A stretch of DNA of 64,000 nucleotides from an uncultured Paracoccaceae bacterium. Its GTDB lineage: Bacteria > Pseudomonadota > Alphaproteobacteria > Rhodobacterales > Rhodobacteraceae. Position numbers and translations under genes: made by a program. Below the pieces are notes generated by a model, which saw only the letters and a program-made list of their open reading frames with translations, searched no databases and had not been told where the DNA came from. Shown piece after piece: positions 44,905-53,388 of the stretch (within the stretch, counting starts at the first letter, position 1; each line of letters begins with the position of its first letter). The stretch spans positions 1,736,001-1,800,000 of the forward strand of contig CANMWG010000001.1 in assembly GCA_947501555.1 (NCBI GenBank). The letters run 5' to 3'.

Positions 44905-46686
44905 ATGGGTGATCTGTTCCAACTGACACAAACACAAGAATCCATCCTGACCATGCTCGTGGTGCTGGGCATGTTCGGGATGTTCCTGCGTGAAGTCTAC
45001 CCGACCGAGGTCGTGGCGATGATCGGCGTCTCAATCCTGCTGGTCACGGGGGTCCTCCCCTATGACGCGGCGGTGATGGCGCTCGCCAACCCCGCCCCAT
45101 GGACGATTGCGGCGATGTTCATCATCGTGGGGGCCTTAGTGCGCACCGGGGCGTTGAACGCGATGACGCAAATTGCGGAACGACAGGCCAAAATCAGCCC
45201 AGCCCGGGCCATCGGCGGTGGGTTGGTCTTTGTGGCCGTGGCCAGTGCGATCATGAACAACACGCCGCTTGTGGTGGTGATGATCCCGGTCTTTGTGCAA
45301 TTGGCACGGACACTGGGCACGTCGGCGTCCAAACTGCTCATCCCGTTGTCCTATGCGGCCATTGTGGGCGGAACAATGACCTTGCTAGGCACCTCAACCA
45401 ACCTATTGGTAGACGGGGTGGCGCGGTCATCGGGGATGGAGCCCTTTGGGATCTTGGAAATCCTGCCCGTTGGGGTCGTGGTCGTAGCCTGGACCTTCAC
45501 CTACCTTTATTTCATGGGACCACGGCTGCTGCCGGATCGGCAAAGCATGGCGACCATGCTGTCCGACCGATCCAAAAAGAAATTCTTCTCCGAGGCGGTC
45601 ATTCCCCCCGACAGCAACCTGATCGGCCGGGAAGCGACAGATGTGCAGCTGTTCAAACGGGACGGAGTACGGCTGATCGATGTGGTGCGTGGCGATACAT
45701 CGTTGCGGCGCAACCTGAAGGCCGTCACGCTCCAAGTCGGCGACAGGGTTGTGCTGCGCACAGAAATGACCGAACTGCTCTCGCTGCAAAACAACAAAGA
45801 ACTGCGGCGGGTGGATCAGGTGTCGGCGGTGGAAACAACCACGGTTGAGGTGCTGATCACCCCAAACTGCAAAATGGTCGGGCGACGGATGGGGGCAATG
45901 CGGCTGCGCCGGCGCTATGCAGTCTACCCATTGGCGGTGCACCGACGAGACGCAAACATCAGCCAACAAATCGACGATATCACCGTGCGGGTCGGGGATA
46001 CGCTTCTGTTGGAAGGGGCACCTGAAGATATCCAGCGATTGGCCGAAGACATGAACCTTGGGGACGTCTCCTCACCCTCGCAACGGGCCTACCGGCGGGG
46101 ACACGCGCCTGTAGCATTGCTTGTGCTGTTGGGGGTTGTGACATTGGCAGCCCTTGGGGTCGCACCCATCTTGATGCTGGCCATGGTCGGGGTAACAATC
46201 GTGCTCATGACCGGCTGCATTGACGCGGATGAGGCGTTTTCCTACGTCGATGGCCGCCTGCTTGCTCTGATCTTCGCGATGCTGGGGGTTGGGTCTGCGT
46301 TGCAATCATCCGGGGCTGTTGGGATCATCGCTGACACACTGTCGCCGGTCATGTTGGTACTGCCACCGTTCTTCGTGGTGTTATCGGTTTATCTGTTATC
46401 CAGCATCCTCACAGAGCTGGTGTCCAACAACGCAGTGGCGGTGGTGATGACCCCCATCGCCATCGGACTAGGGACGGCCCTTGGGGTAGATCCACGGCCC
46501 TTGGTGGTGGCGGTGATGATTGCCGCCAGCGCAAGCTTCGCAACACCCATCGGCTATCAAACCAATACGCTGGTCTATGGACCGGGTGGATACAGGTTCT
46601 CGGACTTCCTGAAATTCGGGGTGCCCTTGAACCTGTCACTGGCCCCGATTGTGTCCTTCGTCATTCCATTCATCTGGCCTTTGTAG
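44905..46686 (+). CDS. SLC13-family permease with two TrkA-C domains
   Basis: A 593-aa anion symporter-type inner-membrane protein (divalent-anion/Na+ symporter fold). The N-terminal part holds membrane helices with SAIMNNTPLVVVMIPVFVQLA near residue 115 and GTSTNLLVDGVA near 162. The middle, about residues 215-385, holds two TrkA-C (RCK_C) soluble domains that may bind a nucleotide or other ligand. The C-terminal half repeats helices with SSILTELVSNNAVAVVMTPIA and GYQTNTLVYGPGGY. I start at 44905 on family N terminus; an upstream ATG at 44848 is also in frame. Sulfate or dicarboxylates are typical substrates; which one is unknown. Confidence 0.88.
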   Translation: MGDLFQLTQTQESILTMLVVLGMFGMFLREVYPTEVVAMIGVSILLVTGVLPYDAAVMALANPAPWTIAAMFIIVGALVRTGALNAMTQIAERQAKISPARAIGGGLVFVAVASAIMNNTPLVVVMIPVFVQLARTLGTSASKLLIPLSYAAIVGGTMTLLGTSTNLLVDGVARSSGMEPFGILEILPVGVVVVAWTFTYLYFMGPRLLPDRQSMATMLSDRSKKKFFSEAVIPPDSNLIGREATDVQLFKRDGVRLIDVVRGDTSLRRNLKAVTLQVGDRVVLRTEMTELLSLQNNKELRRVDQVSAVETTTVEVLITPNCKMVGRRMGAMRLRRRYAVYPLAVHRRDANISQQIDDITVRVGDTLLLEGAPEDIQRLAEDMNLGDVSSPSQRAYRRGHAPVALLVLLGVVTLAALGVAPILMLAMVGVTIVLMTGCIDADEAFSYVDGRLLALIFAMLGVGSALQSSGAVGIIADTLSPVMLVLPPFFVVLSVYLLSSILTELVSNNAVAVVMTPIAIGLGTALGVDPRPLVVAVMIAASASFATPIGYQTNTLVYGPGGYRFSDFLKFGVPLNLSLAPIVSFVIPFIWPL

Positions 46687-46876
46687 CGCGACGGGGGTGG
46701 TCACTTAGAACCTTAAAGGCCACCTGTAGCAAAGTGACGGCAGATCAGCTCCGCACCGTGACACGCGGCATTACGATCTCGCGCCTCAGCCCCCTTCAGC
46801 CCTGAATGATTTTCCGTAAACAACGTTTTTGCTAGATGAGGCTATTGCGATCAATTTGGCTGCCCTCGGATTCTAT

Positions 46877-47701
46877 CTATATGATCTCATCAATTGGCCT
46901 CGAATCCCGCAGCATCCTCAGCTCATCAGGAGATAGCCGCGCTGGGTCTAGGTTGACTTCTGTTTCACGAACTGCCGAGCCTTCACCCTCATCGTCACCC
47001 ACTGAAGCCTCCGTCGTTTCCACTAGCGGGCCAGTGCGTTCTGTACGCGTAGCTGGCTCTTCGCCGGGCGCGGCGTCACCCCCGTCGACGTCCTCGGACA
47101 CTTCAGCTTCACGCTTCAAATAGTCAGACGCCTGGTTCAACTCACCCTTCATTTTCGCCAGGTCATTCTTCAACGCGACCTCACCCAGCGCATCATCACT
47201 TTTATCGGTGGATCTGAGCGCCACGAGATTTTCCGCAAGTGACGCCAAAAAAGCGTCTGGATCTTCTTCCATCTGTTTCAAATCAAGAAGAATTGTGCCC
47301 GGGTTGCTAAAATCCAGCGGGGTGCCTTTGCCTTCGCCCACTTGCAACGCGAAACCGGCCTTATCTAAGGTTTCAAGATGTTTCATCATCGTCGGCGATA
47401 GGGCCATCCGATTTTTGACATCCTCTGGGATTGGCGTATCGCCTTTTGTCATTTTATCGATGAAGGCGAGATTTTCTTCCATTTTTTTCTGGCTAACACC
47501 GTTCACCTTCGACTGCGTGTTCGCGGATGTAGCACTCTCAAGCAAATCCCGGTCCGCCGGCCCCGGTGGTCGTTGGTTGTTGGCGGCACTAAAGCCCATG
47601 CCGGCAAGATGTGCATCTTCGTTCGCATCGGGGTTAGACTCTACCCGATTGAGTGACTGAACATGACCACTTGAACCGGCGCCCGATAAACGATCCGTCA
47701 T
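46877..47701 (-). CDS. Acidic hydrophilic orphan protein
   Basis: I do not recognise this 274-aa protein. It has no signal peptide or membrane segment, is strongly hydrophilic and partly disordered, and contains a helical middle (MEENLAFIDKMTKGDTP, LSPTMMKHLETLDKAGF, MEEDPDAFLASLAENLV). A Glu-rich, Gly-rich acidic stretch (residues about 205-260) follows. The start at 47701 has AAAGGA 8 nt upstream, so it is translated convincingly. It may be a secreted effector or structural protein, a guess based only on composition. It is divergent from yebC across about 195 nt. Confidence 0.6.
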   Translation of the reverse strand: MTDRLSGAGSSGHVQSLNRVESNPDANEDAHLAGMGFSAANNQRPPGPADRDLLESATSANTQSKVNGVSQKKMEENLAFIDKMTKGDTPIPEDVKNRMALSPTMMKHLETLDKAGFALQVGEGKGTPLDFSNPGTILLDLKQMEEDPDAFLASLAENLVALRSTDKSDDALGEVALKNDLAKMKGELNQASDYLKREAEVSEDVDGGDAAPGEEPATRTERTGPLVETTEASVGDDEGEGSAVRETEVNLDPARLSPDELRMLRDSRPIDEII

Positions 47702-47896
47702 ACTTCATTCCTTTGCTTCGTTGTACTCAAGATAGCACCGCGCAAGGGCCCAATTGTACCATTCGGCACTATCGCGAAAAATATAAAGCAGACCACGCGA
47801 TGCCTCTGGAGGCCACGCAACACCGTCAGGCTTGCAGCCCGAACCCTGCTTGCCGTATAGAGGCGCAGATTTTCATCGGATAAGACGAGGTTTCTA

Positions 47897-48646
47897 ATGG
47901 CTGGCCACTCCAAATGGGCAAATATTCAGCACCGTAAAGGGCGGCAGGACAAACTGCGGTCCAAGCTGTTTTCGAAACTGGCCAAGGAAATCACCGTCGC
48001 CGCCAAAATGGGCGACCCGGACCCCGATAAAAACCCGCGATTGCGTCTGGCTGTCAAAGAAGCCAAATCCAGCTCCGTGCCCAAGGACGTGATCGACCGC
48101 GCGATCAAGAAATCGCAAGGCGGCGACGCCGAGAACTACGATGAAATCCGCTACGAAGGCTACGGTCCCAATGGGGTTGCCGTGATCGTCGAGGCGATGA
48201 CGGACAACAAGAACCGAACAGCCTCAACCGTGCGGTCCACCTTTTCCAAGAACGGCGGAAACTTGGGCGAAACAGGCTCGGTCGGGTTCATGTTCGACCG
48301 CAAAGGCGAGGTCGTCTATCCGGGATCAGTGGGCGACGCGGACACCGTGATGATGGCCGCGATTGAAGCCGGTGCAGAAGACGTACAAAGCGACGAAGAC
48401 AACCACGTCATTTATTGCGCCGACACCGACCTGAACGATGTGTCAAACGCACTGGAAGCAGAACTGGGTGAATCCCAATCCACCAAGCTGATCTGGAAGC
48501 CCAACATGACCACGGAAATCGATGCGGATGGGCTGACCAAACTGATGAAGCTGCTGGACACGCTGGAAGAAGACGACGACGTACAGCGGGTCACAACCAA
48601 TTTTGAGGCGTCAGACGACGTGATGGCTGCATTCGCCGAGGAATAA
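47897..48646 (+). CDS. yebC: YebC/PmpR family regulator
   Basis: A 249-aa protein of the YebC family. Members were first called transcription regulators (PmpR of Pseudomonas); more recent work also ties YebC to translation of proline-rich stretches. The sequence starts [19 protein letters not shown] and contains [20 protein letters not shown] near residue 32 and [23 protein letters not shown] near 84, which are diagnostic. Its length is normal. In this gene set it stands alone; the gene after it is convergent, with a hairpin between. Confidence 0.95.
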   Translation: MAGHSKWANIQHRKGRQDKLRSKLFSKLAKEITVAAKMGDPDPDKNPRLRLAVKEAKSSSVPKDVIDRAIKKSQGGDAENYDEIRYEGYGPNGVAVIVEAMTDNKNRTASTVRSTFSKNGGNLGETGSVGFMFDRKGEVVYPGSVGDADTVMMAAIEAGAEDVQSDEDNHVIYCADTDLNDVSNALEAELGESQSTKLIWKPNMTTEIDADGLTKLMKLLDTLEEDDDVQRVTTNFEASDDVMAAFAEE

Positions 48647-48656
48647 GCACTACGCG

Positions 48657-48687
48657 GGCAAGGCGCTTTGAACCTAAATGCCTTGCC
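48657..48687. terminator. Stem-loop between yebC and the convergent membrane-protein gene
   Basis: GGCAAGGC (48657-48664) and GCCTTGCC (48680-48687) form an 8-bp perfect stem with a 15-nt loop, 10 nt past the yebC stop. The stop codon of the opposing gene lies in its loop. It probably ends both transcripts; T-runs are weak. Confidence 0.5.
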
Positions 48688-49024
48688 AAGGAACGCCCAA
48701 TGCGAACAAAGCCCCAAAAACGATCTGCATGATCGGGAAGACCTTCGAAAGACGCGTGTCAAACCGGACCGCAATACCGCCTGTCAAGATCATCATAGCA
48801 CCGATTGCCGGCGCCAGCACAACAATCGCATCAGCGCTGACAACGAACGGTCGGATCAACAGGTATTGCAGCACAAACAAGAGGCCGATCAGGGTCGCAA
48901 CGGACAGCACAACCGCATTGATCTGTTGCAAGCCACGGCTTGTCGCTGCCCGATATAGCGACCAAAGCAACGCAAGAAACGGTGCTACGGTCAAAATAAG
49001 CGCAAATTCCAAAACGACGTTCAT
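48674..49024 (-). CDS. Small multi-span membrane protein, unknown
   Basis: A 116-aa hydrophobic protein with about three to four membrane spans (FALILTVAPFLALLWSLYRA, VVLSVATLIGLLFVLQYLLI, VVLAPAIGAMMILTGGIAV and FPIMQIVFGALFALGVPW). It has no catalytic motif or recognisable family. AGCAGGG lies upstream of the 49024 start. It is divergent from the DUF6152 gene by 160 nt and may not belong to that locus. Confidence 0.6.
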   Translation of the reverse strand: MNVVLEFALILTVAPFLALLWSLYRAATSRGLQQINAVVLSVATLIGLLFVLQYLLIRPFVVSADAIVVLAPAIGAMMILTGGIAVRFDTRLSKVFPIMQIVFGALFALGVPWQGI

Positions 49025-49185
49025 AACCCTGCTCTGATCAAAATTGAATGGGCGTTCAGACGGCGTAATCCCAAAAACCTGACGGAAAAATGCTTGGTCT
49101 ACGTATCATACTTGTTGAGGTGATGTGCGAAGGCAATCACCAATCGCGAGACGAGTGAAACGCATACAAAAACAGGAGATAGAAC

Positions 49186-49575
49186 ATGGGTAAATTTCGA
49201 ACAGGCGTCGTATCTGCCGCAATTCTACTTTCGGCGACGATTGCAACGGCACATCATTCTTTTGCCCGATATGATCTGGAAAACAGCATTGAGATTAACG
49301 GAACGTTGACCGCTTTTTCCATTCGCAACCCTCATGTGACCCTAGAGTTGACGACAAGTGATGGTCAGACGACGTGGCATATCGAATCCATGAACCCACG
49401 CCGTTGGGACAATGCTGGCATCCCAAGGGACGTGGCAGCGGTTGGTGAGACAGTCACCATCATCGGTTGGCCCGCAGAAAACGGCGATCCGTCAATGGCA
49501 CTTGGGACGATCATTACAGATCGCGGAACGACGGTTGTGCGAGATCGGATCCGCCAAGGCGACCGAGATCGGTAG
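49186..49575 (+). CDS. DUF6152 protein, single-domain, secreted (paralog A)
   Basis: A 129-aa protein with a Sec signal whose predicted cleavage (ATA before HHSF) leaves His23-His24 as the mature N terminus. The core reads IEINGTLTAFSIRNPHVTLEL, with Asn48-Pro49-His50. The rest is a small beta-rich domain (TTWHIESMNPRRWDNAG, VTIIGWPAENG). AGGAGA is 7 nt before the start. It is the short member of three related proteins in this locus (the others at 52.1 and 53.4 kb). N-terminal His-His suggests metal binding at the periplasm; this is inference from sequence. It runs into the anchored protein gene on the other strand. Confidence 0.78.
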   Translation: MGKFRTGVVSAAILLSATIATAHHSFARYDLENSIEINGTLTAFSIRNPHVTLELTTSDGQTTWHIESMNPRRWDNAGIPRDVAAVGETVTIIGWPAENGDPSMALGTIITDRGTTVVRDRIRQGDRDR

Positions 49576-49622
49576 TTGCCAAAGAACGGGCATCTACCCA
49601 TCCAACTGGCGCACCACCCCCG

Positions 49623-50264
49623 TCAGAAATCTTCGCTCCTGACGACTTCCCCATCAATGGCGCGATACATTTCCTTATGCTCGTTCCAATATCCGCTGAC
49701 GTTAAGGCGGACCGTGATTGGACCTTCTTCGATGTTCAGGAAATAGAATCCGTGATAGCCAGCAAACGGCGTGGTGAATGACCCGCTTTGGGTCAGGCCT
49801 TCGCCTTTGGCGTAGGCCATCTCAAACCCTTCGGGGTAGTTGACGGCGTCCTCAGAAGACGGATGCCCGTGAAAGTCATAATAAACGCCGTCACCTTGCG
49901 CTTCCAGAACCTCCCATGAGTACACAAATGTCGTATCGGCAGGCATGATGAATTTATGTTCGACCTCTCCGAAGTCCTCGATATTGATGTCGATGACTTC
50001 GCTGTGGAACGGGGCATCTTCCAGGTGGATCAACCCCTGCACCGATTCATTGATGAGATCCGCTGTCGGATCGTACTCGCCGACATTAAAGGACAACTCC
50101 CCCTCAAATGTTGCAGGTTGTGGCGCTTCTTGCGCCATGGCAGCCAGCCCAAGTGTTTGCCCCATGCCCGTCGGGTCAATTCCGTATTCAGCAGGCAGCA
50201 CCGCCACAACCAAAAGGACACCGCCAGCGAGGGATGCAATGGTCAATTTTGCAGGAAGGTTCAT
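49623..50264 (-). CDS. Membrane-anchored periplasmic protein next to hupE
   Basis: A 213-aa protein with an N-terminal membrane segment (IASLAGGVLLVVAVLPAEYG, then IDPTGMGQTLGL) characteristic of proteins annotated, from memory, as transmembrane anchor proteins that accompany HupE. The rest is beta-rich (ELSFNVGEYDPTADLI, VYSWEVLEAQGDGVYYDFHG, GYHGFYFLNIEEGPITVRLNV) and periplasmic. The histidines in DFHGHPSSED near 138 could bind a metal. The start at 50264 has GGAG about 7 nt upstream; the frame stays open 59 codons further back without support. It lies 13 nt from hupE in the same run. Confidence 0.7.
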   Translation of the reverse strand: MNLPAKLTIASLAGGVLLVVAVLPAEYGIDPTGMGQTLGLAAMAQEAPQPATFEGELSFNVGEYDPTADLINESVQGLIHLEDAPFHSEVIDINIEDFGEVEHKFIMPADTTFVYSWEVLEAQGDGVYYDFHGHPSSEDAVNYPEGFEMAYAKGEGLTQSGSFTTPFAGYHGFYFLNIEEGPITVRLNVSGYWNEHKEMYRAIDGEVVRSEDF

Positions 50265-50277
50265 AGCAAGTCTCCGA

Positions 50278-50937
50278 TTAAGTGATGAAATAACCAACCG
50301 CTTGCATGCCAAACAGAACCAAGCCTGCGGCAAACAAAAGAACATTTGCGGTTGTTGAGATGGATGGGAAATCCGGGCGATTGCGTAGCGACGAAAGCGC
50401 CCAGAACAAGACGGTGAGGGCGATGACTTGACCGATCTCAACGCCGACGTTGAAGGCCAACATATTAACGATCAAACCGTCCGGGGACAGCGCCAAATCC
50501 TGCAGTTTGCTGGACAGGCCGAACCCATGGACAAGCCCGAAGCCAAAAACCGCAACCTTTGGATTGAGGAACCCGATTATGCGAAGGTTTTCCAGCGCCT
50601 TATAGCAAACAGACAGTCCAATGATGGCGTCAATAAAGTAAGGATTCACATGAATGCCCGACAAAACGCCTGCCAGCAACGTGATCGAATGGCCAAGGGC
50701 AAACAGGCTGACAAAAGTCGCAACATCGCGGAGCTTGCCCAGAAAAAAGATAACGCCAACCAGATAAAGCAGGTGATCGTAGCCAGTCACCATATGTTTG
50801 GCGCCAAGATAGATAAACGGGCCAAGATGGATGCCCGACGCATTCGCCAAGAAGCCCTGATCTTGTGCAGCGACCCCGTGGGCCTCCGATGGGCTGGCAA
50901 AAGCGATTGCGAGCAGCGTGATGATCCAAAACGGCAT
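50278..50937 (-). CDS. HupE/UreJ-family metal permease
   Basis: A 219-aa inner-membrane protein of the HupE/UreJ family, characterised members of which carry Ni2+ or Co2+ for hydrogenase or urease. A short signal (MPFWIITLLAIAFASPSEA) precedes His20 (AHG). The family motif GYDHLLYLVGVIFFLG is near residues 52-67, GHSITLLAG near 82 and FGFGLVHGFGLSSKLQ near 132. Six to seven hydrophobic segments are seen. No urease or hydrogenase genes lie nearby, so the metal and purpose differ from the name. It is the middle of a four-gene minus-strand run. Confidence 0.88.
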   Translation of the reverse strand: MPFWIITLLAIAFASPSEAHGVAAQDQGFLANASGIHLGPFIYLGAKHMVTGYDHLLYLVGVIFFLGKLRDVATFVSLFALGHSITLLAGVLSGIHVNPYFIDAIIGLSVCYKALENLRIIGFLNPKVAVFGFGLVHGFGLSSKLQDLALSPDGLIVNMLAFNVGVEIGQVIALTVLFWALSSLRNRPDFPSISTTANVLLFAAGLVLFGMQAVGYFIT

Positions 50938-50944
50938 CAGTGAC

Positions 50945-51433
50945 CTACAGGTCTTCGACGTAGGGGATGAAGCGTCCCAGCACGATAATGCTCGTCCACA
51001 GCGTCAGAGAAAGTGCCGTCGATATCCGGGCATTGGCGCCTAATTCAGTAAAGTTGTTCGCGCCTGCCTTGATTTCTGGCCGGACCCGAAACGTAAAATA
51101 AAGCGCGTTCAACCCGGCGATAACAATCAGCAAGATCTTCAGCCTGAATGCGATATTGACGGCATAGCGACCCGGGTCACCGACAAAGAACAAAGTGCCC
51201 GTGATGGCATTCAGCGCAAAGCCGATCAGCGTGGCGATGATGAATTTATCCACCAACTTCAGGGGAATATCGCGTGCAAAGCCAATGACACTCAGGTCAA
51301 TAATCAAGAGCGACCCAAGCAGAAGACACAGCCCCGCAAAATGGATCATCTCCATCGTTGGCCAAACCCAGGCATTGCTTTGGATGTAGCTGTTGATCGC
51401 GGTTGCGTTCAGGAAGTCGATAAGCGCTTGCAT
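50945..51433 (-). CDS. Four-span membrane protein, DUF6644-like (copy 1)
   Basis: A 162-aa integral membrane protein with four hydrophobic segments. The N terminus SYIQSNAWVWPTMEMIHFAG ends in a conserved His within the first/second span, and LLLGSLLIIDLSVIGFA, FALNAITGTLFFVGDPGRY and FRLKILLIVIAGLNALYF follow. The order matches the neighbouring 153-aa protein. The His in the membrane is a candidate heme or metal ligand, but no experimental role is known to me. It lies 12 nt from copy 2 and 7 nt from hupE. Confidence 0.62.
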   Translation of the reverse strand: MQALIDFLNATAINSYIQSNAWVWPTMEMIHFAGLCLLLGSLLIIDLSVIGFARDIPLKLVDKFIIATLIGFALNAITGTLFFVGDPGRYAVNIAFRLKILLIVIAGLNALYFTFRVRPEIKAGANNFTELGANARISTALSLTLWTSIIVLGRFIPYVEDL

Positions 51434-51445
51434 TGGACGTTCCCC

Positions 51446-51907
51446 TTAAAAGATGTAGCCGATCAGACGACCAAAGACGATTGTCAGGACCCAGCAAATC
51501 AATGCCGCGACAGCAAGAAGCCTGTCTGATGGTGTGATATCACCGGACCCTTTGATGCAGACCTTGACCATCCGAAACGTTAGGATGAGCGAAACAACCA
51601 ACAGACCGATCTTGCTTAGGAATGCCCAATTCGTCGCAAGCGACGATGCGCTCCCTAGGAACAGCGCTGTGCCGGACAGCAAATTGACAACGAAACCCGC
51701 AATGGCCAGTCGCCAAAACGGCAAGACCGCGCTGACAGGAACAGCATAAGCAAGCCCCATGATCCGCAATGCAAACATGACCGAAACACCGACAACCACA
51801 CCCATGCCAAGTGCGTGGAGCGACAAAAAGATCGGGTAGCCCCAAATCGAACTAGAGACCAACAAACCCAGGCTGGTATCTTCCAGCGTGAACAGGAACT
51901 CTTCCAT
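51446..51907 (-). CDS. Four-span membrane protein, DUF6644-like (copy 2)
   Basis: A 153-aa paralog of the gene that follows it. It shows SSIWGYPIFLSLHALGMGVV, with the conserved His in the same place, LAIAGFVVNLLSGTALFLGS, and a third and fourth span. I start at ATG 51907 because GAGG lies 6 nt upstream; the frame has an ATG four codons earlier. It is the first gene of the four-gene run (copy 2, copy 1, hupE, anchored protein). The pair may form a heteromer. Function unknown. Confidence 0.62.
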   Translation of the reverse strand: MEEFLFTLEDTSLGLLVSSSIWGYPIFLSLHALGMGVVVGVSVMFALRIMGLAYAVPVSAVLPFWRLAIAGFVVNLLSGTALFLGSASSLATNWAFLSKIGLLVVSLILTFRMVKVCIKGSGDITPSDRLLAVAALICWVLTIVFGRLIGYIF

Positions 51908-52019
51908 GCACGACCTCATTTGATGACCTGCGCCATCGATTGTTTTCAGAAGTTATACGACCGGCATCATCAGTTCCGGCGAAAAGGGCCAGGCAATCTC
52001 TGATGACGCTTCAGAAGGG

Positions 52020-52047
52020 TTTGGGCGCACAACTCTGTGCGCCCAAA
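52020..52047 (-). terminator. 11-bp perfect stem-loop after the 52.1-kb DUF6152 gene
   Basis: TTTGGGCGCAC (52020-52030) and GTGCGCCCAAA (52037-52047) form a perfect 11-bp stem with a 6-nt loop, 9 nt past the minus-strand stop at 52056. It separates the two-domain DUF6152 gene from the downstream four-gene run, so those run as distinct transcripts or with partial read-through. No T-run follows. Confidence 0.55.
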
Positions 52048-52055
52048 TATTACTG

Positions 52056-53132
52056 CTATTCCGCATAGTCAGGTTCGACGGTCAGGTCGTCACATCCAAA
52101 CGGAAGGTATTGCCCATCCTGACGCACCGCTTTGTCGAAGTGGGAATATGGCGAGGCAAGATAGATCGGGTCATTGATGGTATATTCGCGCACCAACTCA
52201 CCCGCGTCATCGATATAGAATGTCTCGGTGATTTCCATCTGGTCGCTATGCGGCAATGAACTTTGTGACCGACCGCCCACGAAATCCAGGAACCCTGGGG
52301 CAAAGCCCTTCGTCAGAACCTCAAGCTTGTCATCATTCCAGGTGCCCACTGAATAACCTTCTAGACTTGGTGCGATGTCTTCAGGGAATGTACCATCAAT
52401 ATGGATCGTACGGACGACATCCATAAAGCCATAAGTCAACGTGACTGTATCTGCTGTCTGCTCGATCTTGTTGACCATCTGATCAAAGCGGTAATCAAGG
52501 ATGATGTTGGTCGGCATGCAGTTGAAGCGAGGGTTCTCCTCTGGCGTCCAGTCGTTGGCAACGGCCAACGCGGCCTCACTTGGCTCAAATGGACCGCCCG
52601 GGCCACCGTATGGGCGTGGTGGACCGCTGGCGACAGGCTCACCCCATTCGCCTGATAAATCCGGGACATCAAGACTGGCCTGCTCTTCTTGGTTCGCGGA
52701 TGCGGCAATGGCGTCAGCATCGTTGATGAAGGTGCCATCGTCAGCAACACCGCCATAACGGTACAAGACATCGCCATCGCTAAATGTGATCGTCTCCGTG
52801 TAGCATGTCGTCGGCTCTTCGCGGGCGGGGGATCCAAAAATCCGAATTTCGGTGCCTTCAGCAAATAGATCTGCATCCCAGCCCTTGCGGCGCAACAAGC
52901 TGCCCGACCGAAGTTCACACCGCCAGTTTTCCGTTTCGCCCGCTTCATTCACGGAATCAAAATAAACGTAAGAGTGTGGGTTCACAAAACGAACGCGGGT
53001 CACGATCCCGGACTTTACAATGGTCTGAGATAGATCGAATTGCCCATTAACACCGTGATGGGCCTGAATTGTCGTGGGTACGGTAACTAGAGCACTGATC
53101 GCAAATACTGTTCCGAAAAGCAGATTTCTCAT
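52056..53132 (-). CDS. DUF6152-type two-domain secreted protein (paralog B)
   Basis: A 358-aa secreted protein. The signal (MRNLLFGTVFAISALVTVPT) ends before His25-His26, predicted to be the mature N terminus. VTRVRFVNPHSYVYFDS gives Asn-Pro-His53. Cys residues occur in WRCELRSGSLL and TTCYTETI. A second domain (about residues 170-358) carries NPRFNCMPTNIILDYRFDQM and LTYGFMDVVRTIHIDG and ends GCDDLTVEPDYAE. It shares both domains with the neighbouring 371-aa protein. GGAGG precedes the start at 53132; a frame opening at 53216 has no such support. Function unknown. Confidence 0.72.
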   Translation of the reverse strand: MRNLLFGTVFAISALVTVPTTIQAHHGVNGQFDLSQTIVKSGIVTRVRFVNPHSYVYFDSVNEAGETENWRCELRSGSLLRRKGWDADLFAEGTEIRIFGSPAREEPTTCYTETITFSDGDVLYRYGGVADDGTFINDADAIAASANQEEQASLDVPDLSGEWGEPVASGPPRPYGGPGGPFEPSEAALAVANDWTPEENPRFNCMPTNIILDYRFDQMVNKIEQTADTVTLTYGFMDVVRTIHIDGTFPEDIAPSLEGYSVGTWNDDKLEVLTKGFAPGFLDFVGGRSQSSLPHSDQMEITETFYIDDAGELVREYTINDPIYLASPYSHFDKAVRQDGQYLPFGCDDLTVEPDYAE

Positions 53133-53359
53133 GATTTTTCCTCCCATTTGGAAGCCAGTGAATTGGCCTATATGCTGGGTCAAACGCCCGCATAGGATGT
53201 GTCCCTCCCCTGACACTGATGCTGCATTATGACAAACACGTGATCATTAAAGACCACTTTCCAGATTCAATCAACAAATTATCGATATTTCTAAAACGGC
53301 AAGGTACTGCCCTGGAATTCAAGGGCGCTGCGCACATGGCCTGTGCCGTTCAAGGAAAT

Positions 53360-53381
53360 CGGGGACGCGAAGGCGCCCCCG
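53360..53381 (-). terminator. Hairpin just downstream of the 53.4-kb DUF6152 gene
   Basis: CGGGGACGC (53360-53368) and GCGCCCCCG (53373-53381) form a 9-bp stem with one mismatch and a 4-nt loop, 8 nt past the minus-strand stop at 53389. It may end that gene's transcript; a short T-run (GATTTCC on the minus strand) follows. Confidence 0.5.
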
Positions 53382-53388
53382 AAACAGT

